Notes: generated by a model not told the origin, from the sequence alone. A stretch of 53,560 nucleotides of DNA from Bacteroidales bacterium (GCA_030654075.1 JAURYB010000107.1:1-53560), one strand, 5' to 3'; shown: positions 1 to 8,632, counted from the first letter of the stretch. Numbers and translations are program-made.

Positions 1-2103
1 AATATCTTTTACGGCAATGATCCTTCTGTAAAAGCCTTCGAGTGGCAGATTACTTCCGGGTAATCTTTTTGTGACAAAATAATCGCCTCCTCTTAATTTC
101 AGCAGATCATCCGAATCTGATCCGATTTCGTCGTAATCAAACAGATTATAATATACATGAACTTCGGCATCTGCAGCCATTTGTGCCGGTATATTTTTAT
201 AATAAACCGTTGGCAGGTTCTGCACATACCGTTGTAAATCCATACTCTCGAGATGCACATCATTTCTGACACTGAATAAGGAATTATTGGTAGTTCTGTA
301 CTTTTTCAGATCGCCATAGGCGGGACTCCACAATTCAACCCACATGTCGCCATAAAGCTGAATATCCGAACCAATAGCCGACAAAGTATTTACATGTATT
401 GAATAATCTTTATTGGCTTCGGCAATAGCTTTTGGCGTGCAAACTTCGTAATTAAAATTGTTGGTGGCATCTTTATAACTCACCGTATTACCGGTGGTTA
501 TCTGGATGAACTTTATCCGTATCGGCATACAGGTTTTGTAATTTACCGTCGCCAGTATATCGTTTATTTTATTGTAAATATCCGCAAGATTGGTACCTGT
601 TACTTTGTCGCTCATGCCACCAACTACATAAAAAAAGCACTTTATGTTTTTATGCGATTCCTTCGAAAAAGATTCAAAATTGAAGCTGCCACCTGCAAAA
701 CCGGCTTTAATCATGGCTTGAAAGTCAGTACTCAGGCTTTCGACGGAATTTTCAACTTCTATTTTTCCTATTACTTTAACCCCATACGACACTTGTGAGA
801 TATAACCCAGGTTTTCAATTCCAGGTACCTGGGTATTGAAAAAGCCATTTTGCGGCATATCGGCAGATAATGTATATAATTCCTTTTCCGCTTCAATAAA
901 AAAAGTCTTTGTTTCTCTCGCGTTTTTAATTTTCATATCGGCCGAAAAACTTGCTGTCATGTAGCTGGCCGATGCTCCCAATTTAAGTTCCATTTCGGTA
1001 TTGCTTTCCACATAGGTACTCCTGTAGATCATACTCTGATTGGTAGTTTGAAGCCTGTCGAGCGTATAGCCATCCTGCAGGTTTTTAATGGCCTGGTTAA
1101 TATTGGTTTTGGTTGGAACTGCTACTGGTTCGTAAATATTACCGGTCTTGTTCCTAACGCTTGTTTCAATGGCAATGGGGTTCCTGTTTTCCCCGTTCGG
1201 AAATTCCTGCTTGTTGGTATAATCGCCGCCATAAAATCTGCGTATATCGTAAATTAAACCGGGTGCATTGTATTCGAGGTAAGTGCTTGCGGTTACAGGA
1301 ACAAAATTTTTGGTTTCCATAGTAATAGTGGCAGTTTTGGTAACGCACTCTCCATCCTCACGTTCCTGAATCACTTTTTTAGCAGGACTATTTTTCATAG
1401 TTTCATACTTCGGATTAATCGAGCGATTCACCAAAGAACCATCCTGTAACCGAATCTGTATAACCTCATTCTGTAAAGACGAGTTTAGCTTAACGGATGG
1501 TGTTTCATTCGTTGCCCTCGCTGGATTAACAGCCTGCAATACAAAATGCTGGGCACCTGCATTCGGATTGCCGTTTATGCTCAGCAAAACCCCATTAGTG
1601 ACATCGTAAGTGTTTGTTTGCAACTTGAGTTCTTTATTGCTTTGCTTGTTGCGTATGGTATAGCTCCCGGAGGAACTGTTGTAATAAAAGCGCCATTTTA
1701 AATTATCCTGATCTACATAATCCCACTGGCAAATAATGGCCCCATCTTCAGTGGATTGACCGCCAACATTCAGATACCTGTTGCTATGCAAAGCTTTAAT
1801 TAAATAATAACCATCAGGGGTTGGGGAGATCAGAAATTTGTGATTGTCCAGATCCGCAAAATCCCATTGAACCAGTCGTGCTCCGTTTTCAGGATTTATA
1901 CCTTCGATACCAAGGTATTTATTGGTTTCGACAATTTTTAAATAGTATATGCCTTGATTAACAATTGAACTGGCGGTTGCTGCTGCACTGGACGAAGTGT
2001 TCACTTTTGATCGTTGCATACTGTTGATCTGTGCAAACAGATGCAATGAGGTTGCTGATAGTACAATCTGCAACAGTATTATTTTAGAGGTTAGATTTTT
2101 CAT
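1..2103 (-). CDS. Secreted ricin-lectin / cholesterol-dependent-cytolysin-like pore-forming protein (C-terminus beyond window)
   Basis: The reading frame starts at ATG 2103-2101 and stays open to the window edge, giving 701 residues without a stop. A Sec signal peptide (MKNLTSKIILLQ..., cleaved near LFAQ, residue 25) comes first. Residues about 53-191 form a ricin-B-type beta-trefoil lectin with two clear QWD motifs (VQWDF, CQWDY) and a degenerate third. Residues about 320-520 resemble the core of thiol-activated, cholesterol-dependent cytolysins. They include YTLSADMP (410-417, compare YTVSADLP in that family), a SQVSYGVKVIGKIE strand followed by a transmembrane-hairpin-like stretch, and the Gly495-Gly496 pair in YVVGG (compare VVLGG). 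I see no tryptophan-rich undecapeptide in the visible part, so cholesterol binding is not implied; Bacteroidota CDC-like proteins are known to lack it. It is the last visible gene of a leftward operon, 51 bp after its neighbour. The fold assignment is by eye. Confidence 0.8.
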   Translation of the reverse strand, partial: MKNLTSKIILLQIVLSATSLHLFAQINSMQRSKVNTSSSAAATASSIVNQGIYYLKIVETNKYLGIEGINPENGARLVQWDFADLDNHKFLISPTPDGYYLIKALHSNRYLNVGGQSTEDGAIICQWDYVDQDNLKWRFYYNSSSGSYTIRNKQSNKELKLQTNTYDVTNGVLLSINGNPNAGAQHFVLQAVNPARATNETPSVKLNSSLQNEVIQIRLQDGSLVNRSINPKYETMKNSPAKKVIQEREDGECVTKTATITMETKNFVPVTASTYLEYNAPGLIYDIRRFYGGDYTNKQEFPNGENRNPIAIETSVRNKTGNIYEPVAVPTKTNINQAIKNLQDGYTLDRLQTTNQSMIYRSTYVESNTEMELKLGASASYMTASFSADMKIKNARETKTFFIEAEKELYTLSADMPQNGFFNTQVPGIENLGYISQVSYGVKVIGKIEVENSVESLSTDFQAMIKAGFAGGSFNFESFSKESHKNIKCFFYVVGGMSDKVTGTNLADIYNKINDILATVNYKTCMPIRIKFIQITTGNTVSYKDATNNFNYEVCTPKAIAEANKDYSIHVNTLSAIGSDIQLYGDMWVELWSPAYGDLKKYRTTNNSLFSVRNDVHLESMDLQRYVQNLPTVYYKNIPAQMAADAEVHVYYNLFDYDEIGSDSDDLLKLRGGDYFVTKRLPGSNLPLEGFYRRIIAVKDI

Positions 2104-2154
2104 GGTGGTTTTGTTTAAAGATGAATTAAAAGTGTTTTTTTTGATTGGAGATCG

Positions 2155-3234
2155 TTAATACCGGATATACATTCCGGGATCCGGCTGCCCGTCGCCATTA
2201 GTATCAATGCCCATAGCTTTTATTTTTATTTTCAGAAAGCCATTGCCGCCATCGGTTCCAATGTGTTTTACCACGGCAATCAGGCCATACACGGTTCTGT
2301 TTTCGAGTTCTGCCTTTACGGCAAATACTTTTCCATCCAGTTTGTTGCCTGCATATTGCACGTAACCTGCATAGTTCACAGCATTTTTTACCACATTCGA
2401 AATCTGCGGATTGGTTTGTATCTGATCGAACTGACTGGTGGATAATCTGGTTTCGGCAATTTCGGTTTCATTTACTGTACTCCATTTTGAGATACCATCG
2501 GTAGAGTGGTTGCTCATATAGGTTGCCGTGCTATTATTTCGGGCAAAATTGGGTGTCATTAAGGTATAGGCACCGTTGGCCGCAACAAATACCACATCAA
2601 TGCTTCCCGGCATTTCTTCTGCTTCTCCCATTCCCATTACAGTTCCGGTGAGCACATCCAGGCAATTCCCGTACAGTCCATTGTTTTGATTTCCCCAATT
2701 TCCGGTTCCGTCGTTGTTTACTGTAGCTGGATTATTAACTGGTAAACTCATTGGTTGCTCTACATATACATCCTGGTTGCCACTGCCGGTATAGCTTTGG
2801 TTTCCGCTGCCTGCCTGAGGATTGTAGGAGTTCTGTGTATTATTACCATCAGTGCTTTGCATACCGCCGGGAGGTGAAACCGAAGGGTAATTTGATGGCG
2901 GGCCTGATGTTGCTCCCTGCTGGCTTCCGGTATTGGCTACATCTGGTTGGGGAGGATTATTGCCAGCACTTTGAGGCATTGCTGAATTATTCGGATTACC
3001 CTTTTTTGCGCTGTTTTTTACATCGCTAACCAGTTGCTTTTCCTGGTGATAAAGCTCCTGTGCCTTTATCAGATAAGGTTGAAATACCTGTATGATGCTT
3101 TGGGTTTTGGCAATTGCCTGATGTCCTTTCTGAAATGTGTTGTCAACCTTATCGGTTTTACCTTGTGTTTGAGCGATTGCTGCACTTGTAAAAGTGAGAG
3201 CCGTTATTAATGAAATTATTCTTCTGGTTTTCAT
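2155..3234 (-). CDS. Secreted low-complexity protein of unknown function, in the cytolysin operon
   Basis: I do not recognise a family for this 359-residue protein. It starts with a Sec signal peptide (MKTRRIISLITALTFTSAAIA). A helical segment follows (about 30-75, rich in Gln, Lys and Glu). The linker at about 78-185 is strongly biased to Asn, Gln, Pro, Ser and Gly. The C-terminal domain (about 190-359) is probably beta-rich, contains a Cys at about 191, and ends in a DTNGDGQPDP stretch that looks like a calcium-binding loop. It lies 51 bp before the cytolysin-like gene and 41 bp after the lipoprotein gene on the same strand, so co-transcription is likely. A role as partner, chaperone or second component of the pore-forming protein is possible but is inference from position only. 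Confidence 0.7.
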   Translation of the reverse strand: MKTRRIISLITALTFTSAAIAQTQGKTDKVDNTFQKGHQAIAKTQSIIQVFQPYLIKAQELYHQEKQLVSDVKNSAKKGNPNNSAMPQSAGNNPPQPDVANTGSQQGATSGPPSNYPSVSPPGGMQSTDGNNTQNSYNPQAGSGNQSYTGSGNQDVYVEQPMSLPVNNPATVNNDGTGNWGNQNNGLYGNCLDVLTGTVMGMGEAEEMPGSIDVVFVAANGAYTLMTPNFARNNSTATYMSNHSTDGISKWSTVNETEIAETRLSTSQFDQIQTNPQISNVVKNAVNYAGYVQYAGNKLDGKVFAVKAELENRTVYGLIAVVKHIGTDGGNGFLKIKIKAMGIDTNGDGQPDPGMYIRY

Positions 3235-3275
3235 ATTATTTGTTTTTAGAAATGGTTTTATTTTGATTCAGGCAA

Positions 3276-3803
3276 TCAATCGTGGTACTGAAATTTGCCA
3301 TCCGTAATTTTTAACTCATCGCCTGCATTACCGGTGAGTGCGCCCTCAAATGTGGCTTCAATATGGGTAGGGTTTTCCGATGCCGTTGTAACATTTATTT
3401 TCATATTGAACCCCATCATACTGCCGTACATAAAATTAGCCGGACTCATATTGGCAAGCTGAATTACATTGTTATCCTTATTCCCATTGGTAATATCAAA
3501 TACTCCCGGACCGGAGGTATTGTATAAAATGATTGAAAAGGTTTGTTCATTTTTATCATTTCCGCCTTTGCTTCCGCTGATCAGTATGGCTTTGTTGTAT
3601 CCTTTCGGATGAAAAGCACCGAATATTTCGCTGTCCGCCTGCCATTCGATCCCGTTTATTTTAAAGGAAAGATGATTTTTCGCTACCGTTGCGGCAGGAG
3701 TTTTATCTTTTAACCCGGCATTTTCGTTCGTGTTAGCCGGATTGCTGCTGCACGATGCAAGCGCAAATGTGAAGATGAGTGAGAAAGCAAGTATTTTTTT
3801 CAT
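3276..3803 (-). CDS. Putative lipoprotein, first gene of the cytolysin operon
   Basis: This 175-residue protein begins MKKILAFSLIFTFALASCSS. The lipobox (LASC) predicts lipidation at Cys18 and anchoring in an outer or inner membrane. The rest is a single small domain starting HLSFKINGIEWQADSE. It resembles the Bacteroidota lipoproteins annotated DUF6252-like, whose mature part starts with a 'FxxNGxxW' strand; that resemblance is by eye. The gene heads a leftward operon with the secreted low-complexity protein and the cytolysin-like protein. Its upstream region holds a palindromic insertion that separates it from the divergent LytTR regulator. No function can be assigned. Confidence 0.75.
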   Translation of the reverse strand: MKKILAFSLIFTFALASCSSNPANTNENAGLKDKTPAATVAKNHLSFKINGIEWQADSEIFGAFHPKGYNKAILISGSKGGNDKNEQTFSIILYNTSGPGVFDITNGNKDNNVIQLANMSPANFMYGSMMGFNMKINVTTASENPTHIEATFEGALTGNAGDELKITDGKFQYHD

Positions 3804-3895
3804 AGCATTTTGTTTTTAGGGTTATTGATTAATCCATTGGTTATAAAATTTCGCCGCATTGAGGAACAGCCTATTGAATGCACTTCCAAATCTTT

Positions 3896-4103
3896 GTAAC
3901 TAATCAGTCTGATCAAAATGCTTTTTTGCCACAGATTACACGGATTACACAGATTTCCAACTGCTTTTAGCAGTTTTTCAATTAATTTCAATTAAAAATG
4001 ATAAATAATTATCTGTGAAACTTAGCGAAGCGATCTCACCGAAGGTAATCTGAGTAATCTGTGGCACATATTTGTTTTTCATTACTTTAGACAAACTGAT
4101 TAG
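3896..4103. mobile_element. MITE-like palindromic element with 12-bp flanking direct repeat
   Basis: Inverted ends start near CTAATCAGT (3900-3908) and finish with ACTGATTAG (4095-4103). Inside them are longer inverted arms: TGCCACAGATTACAC at 3927-3941 against GTAATCTGTGGCA near 4054-4066. The block is bounded on both sides by the 12-mer TTCCAAATCTTT (3884-3895 and 4104-4115), which looks like a target-site duplication. It has no coding capacity and sits in the divergent promoter region between the cytolysin operon and the LytTR regulator. Confidence 0.65.
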
Positions 4104-4179
4104 TTCCAAATCTTTTTCATATTTCTTTTGTTTATTGTTTGTACAAAGCTACTGCCCTGGCAGAGGCATAAAAACATCA

Positions 4180-4213
4180 AATCGCCAAACGACCATACTA
4201 ATCGCCAAACGAC
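4180..4213. promoter_or_regulatory. Phased direct repeat, candidate LytTR operator
   Basis: AATCGCCAAACGAC occurs at 4180-4193 and again at 4200-4213, exactly 20 bp apart, which puts both copies on the same DNA face. On the reverse strand each reads GTCGTTTGG, which shares the GTT core of AgrA/VirR-type LytTR sites. LytTR regulators typically bind two direct repeats about two turns apart. The pair lies 52-86 bp upstream of a LytTR response regulator gene, so autoregulation is the simplest reading. Control of the divergent cytolysin operon is possible. Confidence 0.5.
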
Positions 4214-4265
4214 ACTGAATGCATAAGAAGAAATATTAGCGTTAACTTATTGATTTAGAAACAAA

Positions 4266-4985
4266 ATGGAAAAACTGACTAATCCGATAACCTGCATGGT
4301 GGTGGATGATGATGAAGTTGACAGGCTTACTGCATTATATTTTTTGAGTAATTTTCCGTTTTTCAAAGTGATTGGGGTTTACGATTCGCCGGTTAAAGCC
4401 CTGGAAGCAGCCGCAGATAATCTGCCTGATGTGCTGTTCCTGGATGTGAATATGCCCGAAATGAGCGGGCTTGAACTCAGGAAACAATTGTTGCATATTC
4501 CCGCCTGCGTTTTTATCACTTCATTTGCCGATTATGCGCTTGAAAGCTTTGAACTGGAGGCATTGGATTACCTTGTAAAACCTTTTACTGCCGATCGCTT
4601 CACCAAAACAGCAGAGCGGCTGAAAGATTATATGGATCTACGTCACAAATCAAAGCTTTTAGCTCATAGCATAGGCGCAGAAACGGTTTTTATAAAAGAA
4701 GGACACACCCAGGTAAAATTGCAGTTGCACGAAATTATTTACCTCGAAGCATTGAAAGATTATACCCGCATTATTACTTCCGGCAAAAAACATATCGTTT
4801 TATCACCGTTGGGAAGTTTGATCAAAGAGAATGCTTTCCGTCATTTTATCCGTATACACCGAAGTTATGCGGTGCAGAAAAACTATATTAAGAAAATAGC
4901 CTCAGGCGGGATTGTGCTTGACAATAATGTTGTGTTGCCTGTTGGAAGAGCGTATAAAGAGTATTTAACCGGAATAACAACCTGA
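4266..4985 (+). CDS. LytTR-family DNA-binding response regulator
   Basis: This is a 239-residue two-domain regulator. The N-terminal receiver domain (about 8-125) has the acidic cluster DDD14-16, the phospho-acceptor Asp60 in LFLDVNMPEMSG, and the conserved Lys in DYLVKPF. The C-terminal LytTR domain (about 140-238) shows the diagnostic patterns EIIYLEALKDYTRI, FIRIHRSYAVQKNYI and LPVGRAYKEYL. The histidine kinase gene follows after a gap of 1-7 bp, depending on the kinase start. A phased direct repeat upstream is a likely binding site. The upstream operon on the other strand encodes a cytolysin-like protein. A VirR-perfringolysin type of arrangement is an attractive but unproven analogy. Confidence 0.9.
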   Translation: MEKLTNPITCMVVDDDEVDRLTALYFLSNFPFFKVIGVYDSPVKALEAAADNLPDVLFLDVNMPEMSGLELRKQLLHIPACVFITSFADYALESFELEALDYLVKPFTADRFTKTAERLKDYMDLRHKSKLLAHSIGAETVFIKEGHTQVKLQLHEIIYLEALKDYTRIITSGKKHIVLSPLGSLIKENAFRHFIRIHRSYAVQKNYIKKIASGGIVLDNNVVLPVGRAYKEYLTGITT

Positions 4986-4992
4986 TGTGCAT

Positions 4993-7002
4993 ATGCGAAG
5001 TTTTCTCTTTATTTTACTGGGAGTAATCTCTCTGAATGTATTTTCGCAAAGACAAAAGCTGGCTGTAATCGACTCGCTGGTACGGGAATTGCCTCATCAG
5101 AAAAATGATACGGCCACGGCAAGGATGTATAAAGTTATTTCCGAAAAATACAGTTCATCGGATCCTGCTAAGGCAAAACTATATGCATCAAAGGGCTTAG
5201 CGCTGACAACAAAAATGAAATGGAGCAAAGGGATTGCTGCATTTAACACCCTGGCCGGAAATCTTTACAGCGATGCGGGAAAATACGACTCAGCCATGAT
5301 CTGCCATCAAAAGGCATTCAAGCTATCTGAAAAAATCAATGATAAATACAATATGGCTTCGGCGCTTAATAATATGGGTGTGGTTTGCCAACGTTTGTCG
5401 AAATCGACTGAAGCCATTGATTTTTACTTCCGTAGCCTGAAAATAGGTGAAGAAATTAATAATAACAGCCTGGTAGCGTTGGGCTACAATAATATTTCGG
5501 CAGTTTTCAGCAGTGAAAATAATTTTGAAAAAGCATTAACCTACAGTTTTAAAGCCTTAAAAATTCGGAAGGATGAAAATAACACCCAAGGGATGGCTGA
5601 TGTGCTGTGCGGTATCGCTAGCATTTACCTGCATCTCAAGGATTCGGCTAAGGCCGGTAATTTCTACCGGCAATCACTGGCATTATACTCGCAAACCGAT
5701 GATAAATATGGGATTGCAACAGTTTATTCATTTATTTCGGTATTGTACAACAAGGATTACGCGAACAGACTTAAATATGCACTCCTGAGCCGGCAGTTAT
5801 GGGAAGGACTGAATCCATTATATATCACAGCAATCACCAATACAGGCAACATCGGTGTGGCATACCTCGAAATAGCCAGGGATAAATCATTTCGTCCGTC
5901 TGTTTATGACAAAAACATTCCACCCGACAAAAAAAATCAGTTGTTTAAGGCCGAAACCTATTTAACTGAAGCAATAGCATTAAGCAAGACTACAAATGAT
6001 ATCAACAATGAGGCTTACTTTACCGGTGTGTTGGCAGAGCTTCAGGAACAACAAGGGGATTATAAAAATGCGTATTTCAATTTCAGGAAATACGAACAGG
6101 TGCAGGACTCACTGTACTCTCAGGAGAATAAAAACAAGATTGCAGCTATTGAAAGCAAACGCGAAATCGACATGAAGAATATAGAACTGCAAAATAAGGA
6201 GCTGGAACTCGATAACCGGCGGAAGCAGCTTTTTTTGCTTCTTGGCGGTATTGTATTCCTGATGCTAACGGGAGGACTTTTATACCGGCAGGTCAGGATA
6301 CGTAAAAAGACGAATGCCGCGTTGCTGCAGTTGAACACTGAACTGGATGAAGCCAACAAAGTAAAAGCGAAATTTTTCGGCATCCTCAGTCACGACCTCC
6401 GTTCACCTGTGGCCAGTCTTATAACTTTTCTTCAGCTGCAAAAATTACAACCTGGTTTGCTTAGCCAGGAACAAATACTTGAGCGGGAGAACAAAATTTC
6501 CAATTCCGCACACTCGCTGCTCGAAACCATGGAAACTATGCTGCTATGGAGCAAAGGACAAATGGAACAGTTTAAGCCCTCTATAAAAGAAGTGGCAGTT
6601 AACGATTTGTTCGGGTATCTGCATCAGTTTTTTAAGAATATCGAAAGCGTGACTCTTACTTTTACCTGTGCCGACAATTTAAAAGTTAAATCCGACGAAG
6701 ACTACCTTCATACTATCATGCAGAATCTTACTGCCAATGCCATCAACGCCTTGCGGCAAACTCCTGATGCCCGCATTGAATGGTGCGCCTGGCAGGAAAA
6801 TGACAAACTGTTTTTATCCGTTACCGACAATGGCCCCGGAGTTAAGGCGGAGCATCTGAAAGCCCTGTACGACGACACTGCCGAAAGTGGTTCGAAACAG
6901 GGTTTGGGATTGCATATTATACGTGACCTGTCAAAAGCAATACACTGCTCAGTAACTGTGGAACACAAAACAACGGGTACACAATTTGTTTTGTCAATCT
7001 GA
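4993..7002 (+). CDS. TPR-containing membrane sensor histidine kinase
   Basis: I place the start at ATG 4993, giving MRSFLFILLGVISLNVFSQ, a clean signal peptide. An in-frame GTG lies 6 bp earlier and is less likely. The order of parts is: tetratricopeptide repeats (about 45-350, for example 'ALNNMGVVCQRLSKSTEAIDFY'-like units), one membrane segment (about 413-432), a coiled coil, a HisKA domain with the phosphorylated His467 in SHDLRSP, and an HATPase domain with N-box NLTANAINAL, G1 VTDNGPGV and G2 GLGLHII. The TPRs are predicted to be periplasmic. It is the immediate partner of the LytTR regulator. LytTR proteins often pair with LytS-type kinases, but Bacteroidota commonly use TPR kinases of this HDLRSP type. 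Confidence 0.9.
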   Translation: MRSFLFILLGVISLNVFSQRQKLAVIDSLVRELPHQKNDTATARMYKVISEKYSSSDPAKAKLYASKGLALTTKMKWSKGIAAFNTLAGNLYSDAGKYDSAMICHQKAFKLSEKINDKYNMASALNNMGVVCQRLSKSTEAIDFYFRSLKIGEEINNNSLVALGYNNISAVFSSENNFEKALTYSFKALKIRKDENNTQGMADVLCGIASIYLHLKDSAKAGNFYRQSLALYSQTDDKYGIATVYSFISVLYNKDYANRLKYALLSRQLWEGLNPLYITAITNTGNIGVAYLEIARDKSFRPSVYDKNIPPDKKNQLFKAETYLTEAIALSKTTNDINNEAYFTGVLAELQEQQGDYKNAYFNFRKYEQVQDSLYSQENKNKIAAIESKREIDMKNIELQNKELELDNRRKQLFLLLGGIVFLMLTGGLLYRQVRIRKKTNAALLQLNTELDEANKVKAKFFGILSHDLRSPVASLITFLQLQKLQPGLLSQEQILERENKISNSAHSLLETMETMLLWSKGQMEQFKPSIKEVAVNDLFGYLHQFFKNIESVTLTFTCADNLKVKSDEDYLHTIMQNLTANAINALRQTPDARIEWCAWQENDKLFLSVTDNGPGVKAEHLKALYDDTAESGSKQGLGLHIIRDLSKAIHCSVTVEHKTTGTQFVLSI

Positions 7003-7145
7003 GTATTCGATAGGCTTTAGAGATTTGAGACCCATGTCAAATCAAGTCAGATAGCGCCAATGAATGGGAAGGTTACGCAAAGGAACATCCCCAATTTGGA
7101 AAAACTGGGTAAAACAGGACATAATAAGAGACAATTCGGAGACAT

Positions 7146-7186
7146 AAAGAAAAACCACCTGTATATCTAATTGATTTACAGGTGGT
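7146..7186 (-). terminator. Intrinsic terminator of tRNA-Lys
   Basis: A 10-bp perfect stem (arms 7154-7163 and 7177-7186, ACCACCTGTA and its complement) is followed on the minus strand by TTTTTCTTT. It lies 15 bp beyond the tRNA 3' end. Confidence 0.8.
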
Positions 7187-7201
7187 AACGTCGATTTTTA
7201 G

Positions 7202-7274
7202 TCTCCCGGACAGGATTCGAACCTGTGACCCATTGATTAAGAGTCAATTGCTCTACCAGCTGAGCTACCGAGAG
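7202..7274 (-). tRNA. tRNA-Lys (anticodon CTT)
   Basis: The 73-nt cloverleaf has an acceptor stem CTCTCGG/CCGGGAG with discriminator A, and a D-arm GCTCAGCTGGTAGAGC. The anticodon stem is ATTGA/TCAAT around loop CTCTTAA, giving anticodon CTT that reads AAG. The T-arm is ACAGG-TTCGAAT-CCTGT. CCA is not encoded. An intrinsic terminator follows. Short reading frames translated through this tRNA are not genes. Confidence 0.95.
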
Positions 7275-7388
7275 ATTTGAGGGTGCAAAAGTAGTGTTTT
7301 TTCGTTTTTGTTGATAAAAAATTATTCTTTTATTCGTATTCGTCTTTTGCATGAACATGAGATACCTGCAATTTGTTAATTTTGGACT

Positions 7389-8486
7389 ATGGATTCATCA
7401 GCAAACAAACCTTTTAAATCAGCTCTCAAAGTTAACGAAGGAATTGAGCAACCGCCATCTGTTAACGCCGGTGCAGCAGAGCATTACAGTAAGCCGGGGC
7501 GGAAACTGCTTACACCGGATCAATATGTGGATGGTATCGTAAAAGGAAGCAGGACTGTGCTGAGCCAGGCCATTACGCTGATTGAAAGTTCACTCCCGGT
7601 TCACCAGGAAGTTGCCCAGACGATTATCAGCAAATGCCTGCCACTTTCGGGCAATTCGGTCAGGATAGGGATTACAGGCGTACCGGGAGTTGGAAAAAGC
7701 ACTTTTATTGAAGCTTTTGGGAAACATCTTACATCGCAGGGAAAGAAAATTGCCGTTCTGGCCATCGATCCCAGCAGTTCAAGATCGAGAGGAAGTATAC
7801 TGGGCGATAAAACGCGTATGGAAGAACTTTCGGTTGACAGCAATGCTTTTATCCGTCCTTCGCCTGCTGCAGGCTCGTTGGGTGGTGTTGCCCGCAAAAC
7901 CCGCGAAACGATTATTTTGTGCGAAGCTGCCGGATTTGATACCATCCTGGTGGAAACCGTTGGTGTTGGACAGAGCGAAATCGCCGTTCATTCCATGGTT
8001 GATTTTTTCCTTCTGCTGATGCTTGGCGGCGCCGGCGACGAACTGCAGGGAATCAAACGCGGGATTATGGAGATGGCTGATGCGGTAGTCTTGAATAAGG
8101 CGGATGGTGACAATATTAACCGTGTAAATGTAGCCATGGCCGAACTGCGCAGTGCTTTGCACTACTTCCCTCCTACCGATTCGGGCTGGCATCCGGTGTG
8201 CGAAGCCTGTTCGTCCATCACAAAAGCAGGAATACCTAAGATTGATGAAATGATCAGCGAGTATGTAAGATTTACGAAAGAAAACGGATATTTTACCAAA
8301 CGCAGGCTGGCCCAGTCGAAACAGATTATGATGTCAGTAATAGACCAGGCTCTTCACGATCATTTTTACCGCCAGGCTGAAACCAGGAAGCTGATGGTTA
8401 AACTGGAAGCAGAGTTGCACCAGGAAAAAATCAGCGCGTATGTGGCGGCTCAAATGCTGCTGGAGAAGTATTTTGGAGAGAAATGA
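7389..8486 (+). CDS. meaB: Methylmalonyl-CoA mutase-associated GTPase MeaB
   Basis: This 365-residue SIMIBI-class G protein of the MeaB/ArgK family protects and reloads adenosylcobalamin-dependent methylmalonyl-CoA mutase in the cytoplasm. The P-loop is GVPGVGKST (97-105). Further family motifs are IDPSSSRSRGSILGDKTRM, RPSPAAGSLGG, the switch-like ETVGVGQSE, and the guanine-specificity motif NKADGDN. The C-terminal helical dimerisation arm is present, and the length is close to the family norm plus a short N-terminal extension of about 35 residues. No mutase gene lies in the window, so the partner is encoded elsewhere. The start ATG at 7389 is the first in frame after the tRNA region. Confidence 0.95.
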   Translation: MDSSANKPFKSALKVNEGIEQPPSVNAGAAEHYSKPGRKLLTPDQYVDGIVKGSRTVLSQAITLIESSLPVHQEVAQTIISKCLPLSGNSVRIGITGVPGVGKSTFIEAFGKHLTSQGKKIAVLAIDPSSSRSRGSILGDKTRMEELSVDSNAFIRPSPAAGSLGGVARKTRETIILCEAAGFDTILVETVGVGQSEIAVHSMVDFFLLLMLGGAGDELQGIKRGIMEMADAVVLNKADGDNINRVNVAMAELRSALHYFPPTDSGWHPVCEACSSITKAGIPKIDEMISEYVRFTKENGYFTKRRLAQSKQIMMSVIDQALHDHFYRQAETRKLMVKLEAELHQEKISAYVAAQMLLEKYFGEK

Positions 8487-8519
8487 TAAATTTTACGCCT
8501 GTTAAAAACAATGATTTAA

Positions 8520-8632
8520 GAACAAGGATTAACGAACTTCGATTTATGATTTTTGTGAAAAGCAAGTTCTCCGGTTCCTTCTAAAATCAGAATCCTATTA
8601 CTTCTAAAATCAGAAATCGTTATTCCTTGTTC
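8520..8632. repeat. Imperfect palindrome, GAACAAGGATTAACGA family
   Basis: The arms GAACAAGGATTAACGA (8520-8535) and TCGTTATTCCTTGTTC (8617-8632) are complementary at 15 of 16 positions. The centre contains a short direct repeat of CTTCTAAAATCAGAA. The same 16-mer left arm recurs exactly at 11012-11027. The right arm supplies the likely -33 TTG of the downstream promoter. Confidence 0.6.

Noticed and set aside
3800..3991. Minus-strand 63-codon frame before the lipoprotein gene
   Set aside because: It reads through the palindromic element and has no family or ribosome-binding site.
7176..7358. Minus-strand 60-codon frame with QLVEQLTLNQWVTGSNPV
   Set aside because: It is the translation of the tRNA-Lys gene and its flank, a common artefact.
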